From Kiloniellaceae bacterium (GTDB taxonomy: Bacteria > Pseudomonadota > Alphaproteobacteria > Kiloniellales > Kiloniellaceae), in NCBI GenBank assembly GCA_021776195.1, contig JAJFGK010000090.1:1-64000 (forward strand): DNA of 64,000 nucleotides. The letters are read 5' to 3'. Shown piece after piece: positions 48,239 through 56,764 of this stretch. The notes beneath the pieces were generated by a model that searched no databases, was not told the origin of the DNA, and saw only the letters and a list, made by a program, of their open reading frames with translations. Made by a program: the position numbers and the translations under genes. Every line of letters starts with the position of its first letter. Position 1 is the stretch's first letter.

Positions 48239-48835
48239 CTAATTATCCCATTGTTAGCCGGTTGGGTTCAACGCGAGGCTCGAGAGTTTGCCGGGGACGA
48301 TTCCAGTCCTTAATGAAGCCGATTACAGGCGTGGGACCGGAGTTCATTGGATCCATCGGACAGGTCTATTCGCCTGCCAGGCGCCCACGCGCCCTGCGAC
48401 CGTCGCACCTGTCGGGATCCGCGCAATTCGGCATCGATGCCCCCTGTGTTCGCCCTCGTGTTCTTTTCTCGGTCCCGATTCTATCGTCCGGGACTCGGTC
48501 TGTTGCTGGGTAACGTGCCCAATTTGGTCAGGGCGATCAACGACTAAAGTGGCCGAGCTCTCGTGCCGGGCCCGCCGCTCGCCGGCAAAGCCAAGGGCGG
48601 GAGCATCGGATCCAGGCGTCTGATCCGCACAATACCGGGCTTCCGGGATCTGCCTTGGCGGGCTGTGCCAATTCCAACAATTCAAGGGGGCCAGGGCGCT
48701 TCGTCATTTGCATAGACCCTGGTTGGCTGTGTAAACACATGCGAAATCAGTCTGTCATTCCGACCTGAGGGGCGCGGCCAAGCCATGGCCGGCCGCTTTG
48801 GCCTTTCGCTGCCTCTTACAGCTGTTGGTGAAGTC
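48239..48835. other. Divergent region between aprM and soeA
   Basis: This is about 600 bp without a convincing gene. It must hold the promoters of both sulfite-oxidation operons. A short dyad with CCGGG arms lies near 48640, and TGTGTAAACACA (48730-48741) is a perfect 12-bp palindrome near soeA that could be an operator. Confidence 0.45.
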
Positions 48836-51790
48836 ATGATGCAGAGTCCGCGCGATCCCATTGGTCAAGTGTCGGATGAGGGCGCGCGGCCGATCGATAC
48901 CTCGGCGCCGATCGGCGATGAGGTCAAGACCACGACCTGCTACATGTGCGCCTGCCGCTGCGGCATCAAGGTTCACCTGAAGAACGGCCGGGTCCGCTAC
49001 ATCGAGGGTAACCCCGACCATCCGGTGAACAAGGGCGTGCTCTGCGCCAAGGGGTCGGCCGGGATCATGCAGCACTACTCCCCGGCGCGGCTGAGCAAGC
49101 CGCTGCTGCGGGTCGGCGAGCGCGGCGCCGGCGAGTTCAAGGAGATCGAGTGGGACGAGGCCCTCGATTTGGCAACCGACTGGCTCGGCGAGGTGCGCCG
49201 GACCGATCCGCGCAAACTCGCTTTCTTCACCGGCCGCGACCAGAGCCAGTCCCTGACCGGCTGGTGGGCGATCCAGTACGGCACGCCGAACTATGCCGCC
49301 CATGGCGGGTTCTGTTCGGTCAACATGGCGGCCGCCGGGCTCTATACCTTCGGCGGCGCCTTTTGGGAATTCGGCGAGACCGATTGGGACCGCACGCGCT
49401 ACTTCATGCTGTTCGGGGTCGCCGAGGAGCACGGCTCCAACCCCATGAAAATGGCTCTGGCCAAGCTGAAGGCCCGCGGCGCCAAGTTCGTGTCGGTCAA
49501 CCCGGTGCGCAGCGGCTATTCGGGGGTCGCCGACGAGTGGATCGGGATCAAGCCTGGCACCGACGGGCTCTTCGTCGGCGCGCTGATCCACGAGCTGCTG
49601 CAGGCCGGCAAGATCGATGTCGACTATCTGGTCCGCTACACCAACGCGCCCTGGCTGGTCATCCAAGACGAGGGTGCCGCCGACGACGGTCTGTTCCTGC
49701 GCGATGGCGACGGCAACCCCCAGGCCTACGACAAGACCTCCGGCGCGGTGGTGGATGCCAACAGGGTCGACCTGGTGCCGGCCATGAGCGGCACCTTCAA
49801 GACGCCGGACGGCCGCAACGCGGTGCCGTCATTCCAGCTTCTCGCCGAACGCTTCCTGGCCGAAGACTACGCGCCCGCGGCGGTAGCCGAACGAACCCAG
49901 GTGCCGGCCGAGACGATCCGCCGCCTGGCCGCCGAGCTGGCCCGGGCTGCCTTCGAGGAAGAGATCGTGCTCGATGTGCCCTGGACCGACTGGGCCGGCC
50001 GGCGCCACGAGACCATGGTTGGCCGGCCGGTCGGGATGCACGCCATGCGCGGGATCTCGGCTCATTCCAACGGCTTTCACACCTGTCGCCTGATTCACAT
50101 CCTGCAGATCCTGCTGGGCTCGATCGACTGTCCCGGCGGTTTCCTTTACAAGCCGCCCTATCCCAAGCAGACCCCGCCCTGGCTGAAGCCGTCGGGCCGG
50201 GCGCGCGAGGCCGCGCCGTCCGAGCCCCTGGGCGGACCGCACCTGGGATTTCCGACCGGGCCCGAGGACCTGCTGCTCGACGCTTCGGGGCAGCCCCAGC
50301 GCATCGACAAGGCCTTCAGCTGGGATGCGCCTCTCGCCTCCCACGGCATGATGCACACGGTGATCTCCAATGCCGCCAGGGGCGATCCCTACCCGATCGA
50401 GGTCCTGTTCATGTATATGGCGAACATGGGCTGGAACTCGTCGATGAACATTCCCGACACCCTGCGCCAGCTCACCGACAAGGACCCGGAGACCGGCGCC
50501 TACAAGATCCCCAAGATCATCTACGCCGACGCCTACTATTCCGAGACCGTGCCCTATGCCGACCTGATCCTGCCGGACACGACTTATCTGGAACGCTGGG
50601 ACTGCATCTCGATGCTCGACCGGCCGATCTCCGAGCCGAGCGGGGCGGCCGATGGGATCCGCCAGCCGGTGGTGGCGCCTGACCGCGACGTGCGGGCCTT
50701 TCAGGAGGTCCTGCTCGATCTCGGCGCGCGCCTGAAGCTGCCCAATCTGGTGAAAGAAGACGGCAGCCCGAAGTACCCGGGCGGCTATCCCGACTACATC
50801 GTCAACCACGAGCGCAAGCCGGGGATCGGACCGCTCGCCGGCTGGCGCGGCGCCGACGGCCAGTCCTATGGCAAGGGCGCGCCCAATCCCGAACAGCTGC
50901 AGCGCTACATCGAAAACGGCTGCTTCAATCACGAGGAACTGGCGCCCGGACTGCGCTACTTCCGCCACGCCAACAAGGACTACTACGACCGTGCCGTCGC
51001 CATGGGCTACCGCGGCACCACCTCGCGGATCGTCTTCCAGCTCTATCTGGAGCCGATGCAGACCTTCCGCCTCGCCGCCCAGGGCCACGGCAAGCGGGTT
51101 CCGCCGGCGGAACACCGTGCCCGCATCGCGACCTACTTCGATCCGCTGCCCTTCTGGTACGAACCCTTCGAGGGCGCGGCGCTCGCGGAGGATGCCGGCA
51201 GCAGTGCCGAGTTTCCGATGCACGCGGTGACCCAGCGCCCCATGGCCATGTACCATTCCTGGGGCTCGCAGAACGCCTGGCTGCGCCAGATTCATGGCAG
51301 CAACCGGCTCTACATGAACCGCGGCCGCGCCCAGGAACTCGGCATCGAGGACGAAGACTGGGTCTGGATCTCGAGTCAGCTTGGCCGGGTCAAGGCCCAG
51401 GTCAGTCTCATGGAGGGGGTTAATCCCGACACCGTCTGGACCTGGAATGCGATCGGCAAGCGCAAGGGTGCCTGGAATCTGGACCCGGACGCCGCCGAGG
51501 CCAGCCACGGCTTCCTCCTGAACCACCTGATTGCCGAGTTGATGCCGGAGCGCGGCGGCGGCTACCGCTACTCCAACAGCGATCCGGTCACCGGCCAGGC
51601 CGCCTGGTACGACCTGCGGGTCCGGGTGGAAAAGGCCGACCCGGCCGAGGCGGGCTGGAGCGAGCCGCAGTTCGAGGCGTTGAACCCGGCCGGCGCCGGG
51701 CTCGCCGCCGCGCCAAAGCTGTCGCGCTTCGGCGCGGAATTCCATCTCAAGACCGGCGATGGCGGCGGCAAGAAGGGGATGGGATCATGA
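48836..51790 (+). CDS. soeA: Cytoplasmic sulfite dehydrogenase (quinone), molybdopterin subunit
   Basis: The 984-aa Mo-bisMGD protein has an N-terminal 4Fe-4S site (TTCYMCACRCG with a later GVLCAKG) and a cysteine in GGFCSVNMA at the likely molybdenum-ligand position. The full C-terminal pterin domain is present. There is no Tat signal, as in SoeA of purple sulfur bacteria, where SoeABC oxidises sulfite to sulfate on the cytoplasmic side. The start is uncertain: ATG 48836/48839 or an in-frame ATG at 48785. soeB and soeC follow and the Apr/Sat genes diverge, which supports this over thiosulfate or polysulfide reductase. Confidence 0.87.
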   Translation: MMQSPRDPIGQVSDEGARPIDTSAPIGDEVKTTTCYMCACRCGIKVHLKNGRVRYIEGNPDHPVNKGVLCAKGSAGIMQHYSPARLSKPLLRVGERGAGEFKEIEWDEALDLATDWLGEVRRTDPRKLAFFTGRDQSQSLTGWWAIQYGTPNYAAHGGFCSVNMAAAGLYTFGGAFWEFGETDWDRTRYFMLFGVAEEHGSNPMKMALAKLKARGAKFVSVNPVRSGYSGVADEWIGIKPGTDGLFVGALIHELLQAGKIDVDYLVRYTNAPWLVIQDEGAADDGLFLRDGDGNPQAYDKTSGAVVDANRVDLVPAMSGTFKTPDGRNAVPSFQLLAERFLAEDYAPAAVAERTQVPAETIRRLAAELARAAFEEEIVLDVPWTDWAGRRHETMVGRPVGMHAMRGISAHSNGFHTCRLIHILQILLGSIDCPGGFLYKPPYPKQTPPWLKPSGRAREAAPSEPLGGPHLGFPTGPEDLLLDASGQPQRIDKAFSWDAPLASHGMMHTVISNAARGDPYPIEVLFMYMANMGWNSSMNIPDTLRQLTDKDPETGAYKIPKIIYADAYYSETVPYADLILPDTTYLERWDCISMLDRPISEPSGAADGIRQPVVAPDRDVRAFQEVLLDLGARLKLPNLVKEDGSPKYPGGYPDYIVNHERKPGIGPLAGWRGADGQSYGKGAPNPEQLQRYIENGCFNHEELAPGLRYFRHANKDYYDRAVAMGYRGTTSRIVFQLYLEPMQTFRLAAQGHGKRVPPAEHRARIATYFDPLPFWYEPFEGAALAEDAGSSAEFPMHAVTQRPMAMYHSWGSQNAWLRQIHGSNRLYMNRGRAQELGIEDEDWVWISSQLGRVKAQVSLMEGVNPDTVWTWNAIGKRKGAWNLDPDAAEASHGFLLNHLIAELMPERGGGYRYSNSDPVTGQAAWYDLRVRVEKADPAEAGWSEPQFEALNPAGAGLAAAPKLSRFGAEFHLKTGDGGGKKGMGS

Positions 51791-52524
51791 CCTCTCTGCC
51801 GGCGACACCGCCGGCCAAGCGTCTGGGGCTGGTCATCGATCTCGACACCTGCGTTGGCTGCCATGCCTGCGTGACCAGCTGCAAGGAATGGAACACGGGT
51901 GGGTATCCAGCGCCGCTCAGCGACCTCAACCCTTACGGCGCCGATCAGACCGGGGCCTGGCTGAACCGGGTCCACGGCTTCGAGGTGGGCGCCGGCGACA
52001 AGGGCCAGACCGTCAACTTTCCCCGCTCCTGCCTGCACTGCGCCGATGCCGCCTGCGTCACGGTCTGCCCGACCGGCGCCTCCTACAAGCGGGTCGAGGA
52101 CGGCATCGTGCTGGTCCAGGAGGATCTCTGCATCGGCTGCGGCCTCTGCGCCTGGGCCTGCCCCTACGGCGCCCGCGAGATGGACCCGGTCGGCGGGGTC
52201 ATGAAGAAGTGCACGCTCTGCGTCGACCGGATCTACAACGAGACCATTCCCGAGGCCCGGCGGCAGCCGGCCTGCGTCAACGCCTGCCCGACCAGCGCGC
52301 GCCACTTCGGCGACTTCGCCGATCCCGACTCCAAGGTCTCCAAGCTGGTGGCCGAGCGCCGGGGCTACGACCTGATGCCGGAGCTGGGCTACCAGCCGAC
52401 CAACAAGTACCTGCCGCCGCGGCCGCGTCGCCGGGGCGACGATAAGGCCGCGCCCAAGGCGCTGGAGCCGCTGGGCGAGGCCGGCGGCCTGCTCGGCTGG
52501 CTCGACAAAGTGCTGTCGGCTTAG
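51787..52524 (+). CDS. soeB: Sulfite dehydrogenase iron-sulfur subunit
   Basis: The 245-aa protein has four ferredoxin-type cysteine clusters: CVGCHACVTSCKEWN, CLHCADAACVTVCP, CIGCGLCAWACP and CTLCVDR with ACVNACP. It matches the DmsB/NrfC/SoeB electron-transfer subunit, facing the cytoplasm here. Its ATG overlaps the soeA TGA (ATGA). It links the Mo-site of SoeA to the quinone-reactive SoeC. Confidence 0.9.
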   Translation: MTSLPATPPAKRLGLVIDLDTCVGCHACVTSCKEWNTGGYPAPLSDLNPYGADQTGAWLNRVHGFEVGAGDKGQTVNFPRSCLHCADAACVTVCPTGASYKRVEDGIVLVQEDLCIGCGLCAWACPYGAREMDPVGGVMKKCTLCVDRIYNETIPEARRQPACVNACPTSARHFGDFADPDSKVSKLVAERRGYDLMPELGYQPTNKYLPPRPRRRGDDKAAPKALEPLGEAGGLLGWLDKVLSA

Positions 52525-52535
52525 GAGAGGGGGAG

Positions 52536-53480
52536 ATGAATCCGGCCTTTTCCGTTCTCTTCTTCACCACCGCCTCGGGCGCCGGCTACGGCCTGCTGGC
52601 TTGGCTCGGCCTGCTCGGCGCCCTGGAGGCGCTGCCGGCGGAACGCTGGCTCGGCTTCACCGGCCTGGGCCTCGCCCTGGCCCTGGTCACCGTCGGGCTC
52701 TTGTCCTCGACTTTTCATCTGGGTCACCCCGAACGGGCCTGGCGGGCGCTCAGCCAGTGGCGCTCCTCCTGGCTGTCGCGCGAAGGCGTGATGGCCGTCG
52801 CCACCTATCTGCCGGCCGGCCTTTTTGGCATCGGCTGGGTGTTCCTGGAGGAGACCGGCGGGCTTTTTGCCGTCTTTGGCCTGCTGGCCGCACTGGGTGC
52901 GACCCTGACCGTGGTCTGCACCGCCATGATCTATGCCTCGCTGAAACCGATCCGGCAGTGGCGCAATCTTCGTGTGCCGCCGCTCTATTTCGGCTTTGCC
53001 GCGACCACCGGGGCGCTCTGGTGCCAGGCCCTGGTCTGGCTTTTCGGTCTCGAACTGGCCTGGCTCTCGGCCCTGGTGGTTGTGACCCTGCTCCTGACCT
53101 GGGCCTTGAAACTGGATTACTGGCGCGCGATCGACCGCGACAATGGCGGCCCGAGCCTGGAGAGCGCAACCGGCCTTGGCCGGCTCGGCGCGGTGCGGAC
53201 CTTCGAGCGCCCGCACACGGAAGAAAACTATCTGCTCAAGGAAATGGGCTACCGCATCGGGCGCAAGCACGCCAAGAAACTGCGCCAGATCGCCGGGCTG
53301 CTGTTCGGCGCCCTGCCGCTGGCCGCGACCCTGCTGCTGTTCGGTTTCCAGGGGGCCCTTGGAATTGCCGTGGCCCTGCTGGCGGCGCTCGCGGGCACCG
53401 TCGGCGCCTTCGTCGAGCGCTGGCTCTTCTTCGCCGAGGCCAAGCACAGCGTGCGGCTTTACTACAGGGTCGACGGGTAG
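52536..53480 (+). CDS. soeC: Sulfite dehydrogenase membrane anchor (DmsC-like)
   Basis: The 314-aa protein has about eight hydrophobic segments of the DmsC family, including the FHLGHPERAWRAL motif typical of that family. It anchors SoeAB and passes electrons to the quinone pool. A GGAGAGGGGGAG-type ribosome-binding site precedes the ATG, 11 bp after soeB. It closes the soeABC operon. Confidence 0.88.
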   Translation: MNPAFSVLFFTTASGAGYGLLAWLGLLGALEALPAERWLGFTGLGLALALVTVGLLSSTFHLGHPERAWRALSQWRSSWLSREGVMAVATYLPAGLFGIGWVFLEETGGLFAVFGLLAALGATLTVVCTAMIYASLKPIRQWRNLRVPPLYFGFAATTGALWCQALVWLFGLELAWLSALVVVTLLLTWALKLDYWRAIDRDNGGPSLESATGLGRLGAVRTFERPHTEENYLLKEMGYRIGRKHAKKLRQIAGLLFGALPLAATLLLFGFQGALGIAVALLAALAGTVGAFVERWLFFAEAKHSVRLYYRVDG

Positions 53481-53509
53481 CGATTTACTACCGTTCGGTT
53501 GGGTCAGGC

Positions 53510-54211
53510 TCAGTTCTCGGTTTCGTTTGCGGTGGCTTGCTTTACCGCGTTGAGAAGCTGTTTGGCCAGCATCCCTTCAAGCAAGCTCTCCAAATCCGAG
53601 ACGTCGAGTTTTCCAGATTTCCAGTTCTTATCGGCGCTTTCCAATGCGTCGTAGTATGGCGTCTTATCACCTGAGATCTGATCTGGAATTGTTGGTGTTC
53701 CCGCAAGCAGTGCATCCAGCTTTATGTTCAACACGATATACATCAGGACTCGTGATGTACGCCCGTTGCCGTCCGCAAAGGGGTGAATCCAATTGAGTCG
53801 CCACATAACGTAGGCAGCCAAGTGGATGGCACTCTTAACATCCCAGTTTTCGTTCACGTAGTCGCACAGCTCGGATATGTGCTCGGGGACAACAAAATGC
53901 TCCGGCGGTGTGTGTTGGCTTTTGCTAATGTCGATAGGGGTGTTGCGGTAGGTGCCCGCCAGGGCATGAATACCTTCCAGCGCAGCATAATTCAGCTGCA
54001 GTACATGGCGAGGAGCGAGCTTGAACGGACGCTCCAAGTCATGAATGTGATCTCGGATTAGGTCGGTCGCCAAGTGGAATTGTCGGACACCGTTTTCAGC
54101 TTCGCGGCGCGCTTTGTCGTCGGGGTCTGTTATCAGTTCTTGGGATGGAGCGACGCTATGGCGATCATCAGACACGTTAGAGTCATTTGTCCTTGCGAAC
54201 CCGGTGTCCAT
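53510..54211 (-). CDS. Fic-domain protein (AMPylase-type)
   Basis: The 233-aa protein has the catalytic motif HPFADGNGR (143-151) in WIHPFADGNGRTSR and the upstream flap region SKSQHTPPEHFVVPEH. Fic enzymes transfer AMP or other phosphate-containing groups to target proteins. It overlaps the end of a small upstream gene by 29 bp, which carries a possible inhibitory helix. It lies in lower-GC sequence after soeC and looks acquired. The ATG at 54211 is used; a GTG 39 bases downstream is an alternative. Confidence 0.8.
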   Translation of the reverse strand: MDTGFARTNDSNVSDDRHSVAPSQELITDPDDKARREAENGVRQFHLATDLIRDHIHDLERPFKLAPRHVLQLNYAALEGIHALAGTYRNTPIDISKSQHTPPEHFVVPEHISELCDYVNENWDVKSAIHLAAYVMWRLNWIHPFADGNGRTSRVLMYIVLNIKLDALLAGTPTIPDQISGDKTPYYDALESADKNWKSGKLDVSDLESLLEGMLAKQLLNAVKQATANETEN

Positions 54212-54389
54212 CGGCTGCGTCGACTTTGCGGTCGACTTCCGCGACCAGTTCCCGTGTGATGCGCGAGTTCTCTATATGCGTATTGCCATACACGAAGCTC
54301 TGACGCTGATCGCGCTCGGCCTCGGGAGTCATCTTTATGTGTCGCGCCCGCTCCACTAGAGTTTTCAGGTCATCCGACACGTTGCTCAT
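54183..54389 (-). CDS. Small protein with Fic-inhibitory-helix-like motif (possible antitoxin)
   Basis: The 68-aa protein contains SFVYGNTHIENSRITREL (about 31-48). The IEN core resembles the glutamate-containing inhibitory helix (SSxIEG type) that blocks the Fic active site, though the Ser/Thr spacing is not an exact consensus match. In relatives this segment can be the N-terminus of the Fic protein itself. Here it is a separate frame overlapping the Fic gene by 29 bp. The ATG at 54389 has no good ribosome-binding site; a GTG at 54410 is an alternative. Either an antitoxin gene or a split Fic gene is possible. Confidence 0.55.
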   Translation of the reverse strand: MSNVSDDLKTLVERARHIKMTPEAERDQRQSFVYGNTHIENSRITRELVAEVDRKVDAADGHRVRKDK

Positions 54390-54568
54390 CCTCTCAAGTT
54401 CGGCAAACACTAGCGCTCATTCACGCTGAACTGCAAGCATTGACAAAGATTTAATCATTGTCGTCGCTCGATCAATCTCTGAGCGGCGCGCAGCAGTGTC
54501 ATTGTTGCTCGCGGGACATTTTTCGAAGAAAAAACAGAAAATCAAGAAGCTCTAGGGATGCACGTTAG

Positions 54569-54599
54569 AAAAATAGCCATTCGCCAGCGGTCGAATGGC
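54569..54599 (-). terminator. Intrinsic terminator after the PhyH gene
   Basis: On the minus strand there is a perfect 8-bp stem GCCATTCG/CGAATGGC with an 8-base loop, followed by TATTTTT. It lies 17-47 bp downstream of the oxygenase stop. Confidence 0.8.
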
Positions 54600-54615
54600 G
54601 GACCATGTGAACCGC

Positions 54616-55452
54616 TTAAGCTACCTCCGGCTCCCTTTCCTCCCGCAGCAAGGTCAGCGGATGCTCGTCGTCGACCCAGCCGGCGTGGTTGGAGAAGAGG
54701 TCGTAGCCGATCAGGCGCTGCAGGCGTTCGGGGAAGTCCCGGGCGACCGCGGGCGGGCAGGCCAGCGCCATGTCCTCCTCCTGGCGCAGCCAGCCCAGGG
54801 CATAGCCGAAGAGGGCGCCGACCCGATGCACGTTGGATCGATTGGCGCCGCCGCCGTGATAGGTGCCGCCCAGATAGAAGGCGACCGAGCCCTTGGGCAT
54901 GACCGCCTGGGTCATTTCGTGTTCTTGCGGCTTGCGCGCGCGGTCGCTCCAGCGGTGGCTGCCGGGGACGATGGTCGTGGCCCCGTTGTCGGCGGTGAAA
55001 TCGGTCACCGCCCACATGCCGTGCACCAGCTTGACCATGTCCGGCGTCGCCTCGTGAAACTGGGTGGGATAGATCGAGTCGTCCCGGTGGACCTCTTGGC
55101 GCAGTTCGCCGGGCCCGATATCGACCATATGGGTCACCTGGAGCCGGTAGACCCGGCTGTTGGGCAGCAGCAGCCGGTCGCAGAGATCGAGCACGGTCGG
55201 GTCCAGCGCGATCCCGCGGGCGACGGCGGAGCGCTTGATCAAGCCCGACACGCGCCGTGTCTTGTAGCCGGAGAAGTCGTCGTTCCAGATGCCGTCGCCG
55301 GCGAACCAGGGCGCCATGTCGGCCGTGAAGCGGTCCATCTCCGCGGCGTCGAGCTTCCGGTCGACGATCACGCAGCCCACTTCCAGCAGGGCCGCGGCGA
55401 TCTCCTCGCCGCTCGCGTCGCGGTCGAGGTGGGGAATGGTCGGTGTGGCCAT
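54616..55452 (-). CDS. PhyH-family Fe(II)/2-oxoglutarate oxygenase
   Basis: The 278-aa protein has iron ligands VHRDD (His122, Asp124) and a distal His in GTYHGGGANRS (His199), with an Arg shortly after for 2-oxoglutarate. The start at 55452 has GGGAG 10 bases upstream. It is divergent from the nucleoside-uptake operon, with its own terminator downstream, and shares about 286 bp of control region with bmp. The substrate is unknown; a link to nucleosides is suggested only by position. Confidence 0.8.
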   Translation of the reverse strand: MATPTIPHLDRDASGEEIAAALLEVGCVIVDRKLDAAEMDRFTADMAPWFAGDGIWNDDFSGYKTRRVSGLIKRSAVARGIALDPTVLDLCDRLLLPNSRVYRLQVTHMVDIGPGELRQEVHRDDSIYPTQFHEATPDMVKLVHGMWAVTDFTADNGATTIVPGSHRWSDRARKPQEHEMTQAVMPKGSVAFYLGGTYHGGGANRSNVHRVGALFGYALGWLRQEEDMALACPPAVARDFPERLQRLIGYDLFSNHAGWVDDEHPLTLLREEREPEVA

Positions 55453-55552
55453 GGCCGTTTTGCTCCCGCCGTGGTGTCTGTCATTCGTGGGCTCGATCAT
55501 AAAACCAATCGGCCACGAAAGGACATTGCCTTTTCCAGCCTGCCATTGCGAG

Positions 55553-55584
55553 GGCCGCGAGTGTGATCGGCGACACTCTCGGCC
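55553..55584. repeat. Imperfect palindrome in the PhyH/bmp divergent region
   Basis: The arms GGCCGCGAGTGT and ACACTCTCGGCC pair with two mismatches around the loop GATCGGCG. It may be an operator for the divergent pair or a dispersed repeat (the preceding CATTGCGAGG resembles common alphaproteobacterial repeat sequence). Confidence 0.45.
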
Positions 55585-55738
55585 TTGGCAGGTGCGTTGA
55601 CCGGACGGGAAAAAGCGACGACCATGGGCCACCAGACAGGGAAGCGGGCGCAGGATCTGCCATCGGGCCGCCGTGCCGCCGGCTTTGGTTTTATCAAGAA
55701 GACCGACCCACACAACAGGGAAGAGGATGAAGGGATCC

Positions 55739-56737
55739 ATGAAACATCAACTCACAACCGCGATTGCCGCGGCGGTCCTGCTCATCGCCAGCCCGGCTTT
55801 GGCCGGAGAATTCAGCCCCGCCGTCGTCTTCGACATGGGGGGCAAGTTCGACAAGTCCTTCAACGAGGGTGTCTACAACGGCCTGGAGCGGTTCAAGGAA
55901 GACGCCAAGGTCGACTACCGCGAGTTCGAGGTCACCAACGAGACCCAGCGCGAGCAGGCCCTGCGCAAGATGGCGCAGCGCGGCTCGAATCCGGTGCTCG
56001 GCATCGGCTTTGCCCAGGGCCCGGCGATGGAGAAGGTGGCGGCCGAGCACCCCGACACCAAGTTCGCCATCATCGATATGGTGGTCGATCTGCCCAATGT
56101 GCAGTCGATCGTGTTCAAGGAGCATGAGGGCTCCTTCCTGGTCGGCATGCTGGCGGCCCTGGCCTCCAGGACCGCGAAGGTCGGCTTCGTCGGCGGCATG
56201 GACATTCCCCTGATCCGGCGCTTTGCCTGTGGCTACGAGCAGGGCGCCAAGCACGTCAATCCCGATATCGAGGTGATCCAGAACATGACCGGCACCACGC
56301 CGGCGGCCTGGAACGATCCCGGCAAGGGCGGCGAGCTGGCCAAGAGCCAGTTCGATCGCGGCGCCGACGTGGTCTATGCCGCGGCCGGCGGCACCGGCCT
56401 TGGCGTCTATCAGGCCGCCGCCGATGCCGGCAAGCTGGCCATCGGGGTCGATTCGAACCAGAACCACCTGCATCCCGGCACCATGTTGACCTCGATGCTG
56501 AAGCGGGTCGACGTCGCGGCCTACAACGTCTTCAAGACCGCCCAGGACGGGACCTTCACTCCAGGGATCCAGAACCTTGGACTGGCCGAGGGCGGTGTCG
56601 GCTGGGCCTTCGACGAGCACAATGCGGACCTGATCACCATCGGCATGAAGAACGCGGTGGAGCAGGCGCGCAAGAACATCATCGGCGAGGCGATCACGGT
56701 CCACGACTACATGTCCGACAACACCTGTAACTACTAA
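55739..56737 (+). CDS. BMP-family nucleoside-binding protein (ABC importer)
   Basis: The 332-aa protein has an N-terminal signal peptide (MKHQLTTAIAAAVLLIASPA) and a BMP/PnrA-like binding domain, with DMGGKFDKSFNEG and GTMLTSMLKRVD as family blocks. Such proteins bind purine and pyrimidine nucleosides. The ATG at 55739 with AAGG upstream is preferred to one at 55727. It is first in the operon with ATPase, two permeases and nucleoside-salvage enzymes. Confidence 0.88.
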   Translation: MKHQLTTAIAAAVLLIASPALAGEFSPAVVFDMGGKFDKSFNEGVYNGLERFKEDAKVDYREFEVTNETQREQALRKMAQRGSNPVLGIGFAQGPAMEKVAAEHPDTKFAIIDMVVDLPNVQSIVFKEHEGSFLVGMLAALASRTAKVGFVGGMDIPLIRRFACGYEQGAKHVNPDIEVIQNMTGTTPAAWNDPGKGGELAKSQFDRGADVVYAAAGGTGLGVYQAAADAGKLAIGVDSNQNHLHPGTMLTSMLKRVDVAAYNVFKTAQDGTFTPGIQNLGLAEGGVGWAFDEHNADLITIGMKNAVEQARKNIIGEAITVHDYMSDNTCNY

Positions 56738-56764
56738 CTCGCCGGCGGGGGGCCGGCGCGCGCG

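Noticed and set aside
54616..55452. PhnY*-type aminoethylphosphonate oxygenase for this PhyH protein
   Set aside because: No PhnZ-like HD oxygenase lies nearby and the phosphonate genes are about 50 kb away; the nucleoside context is closer.
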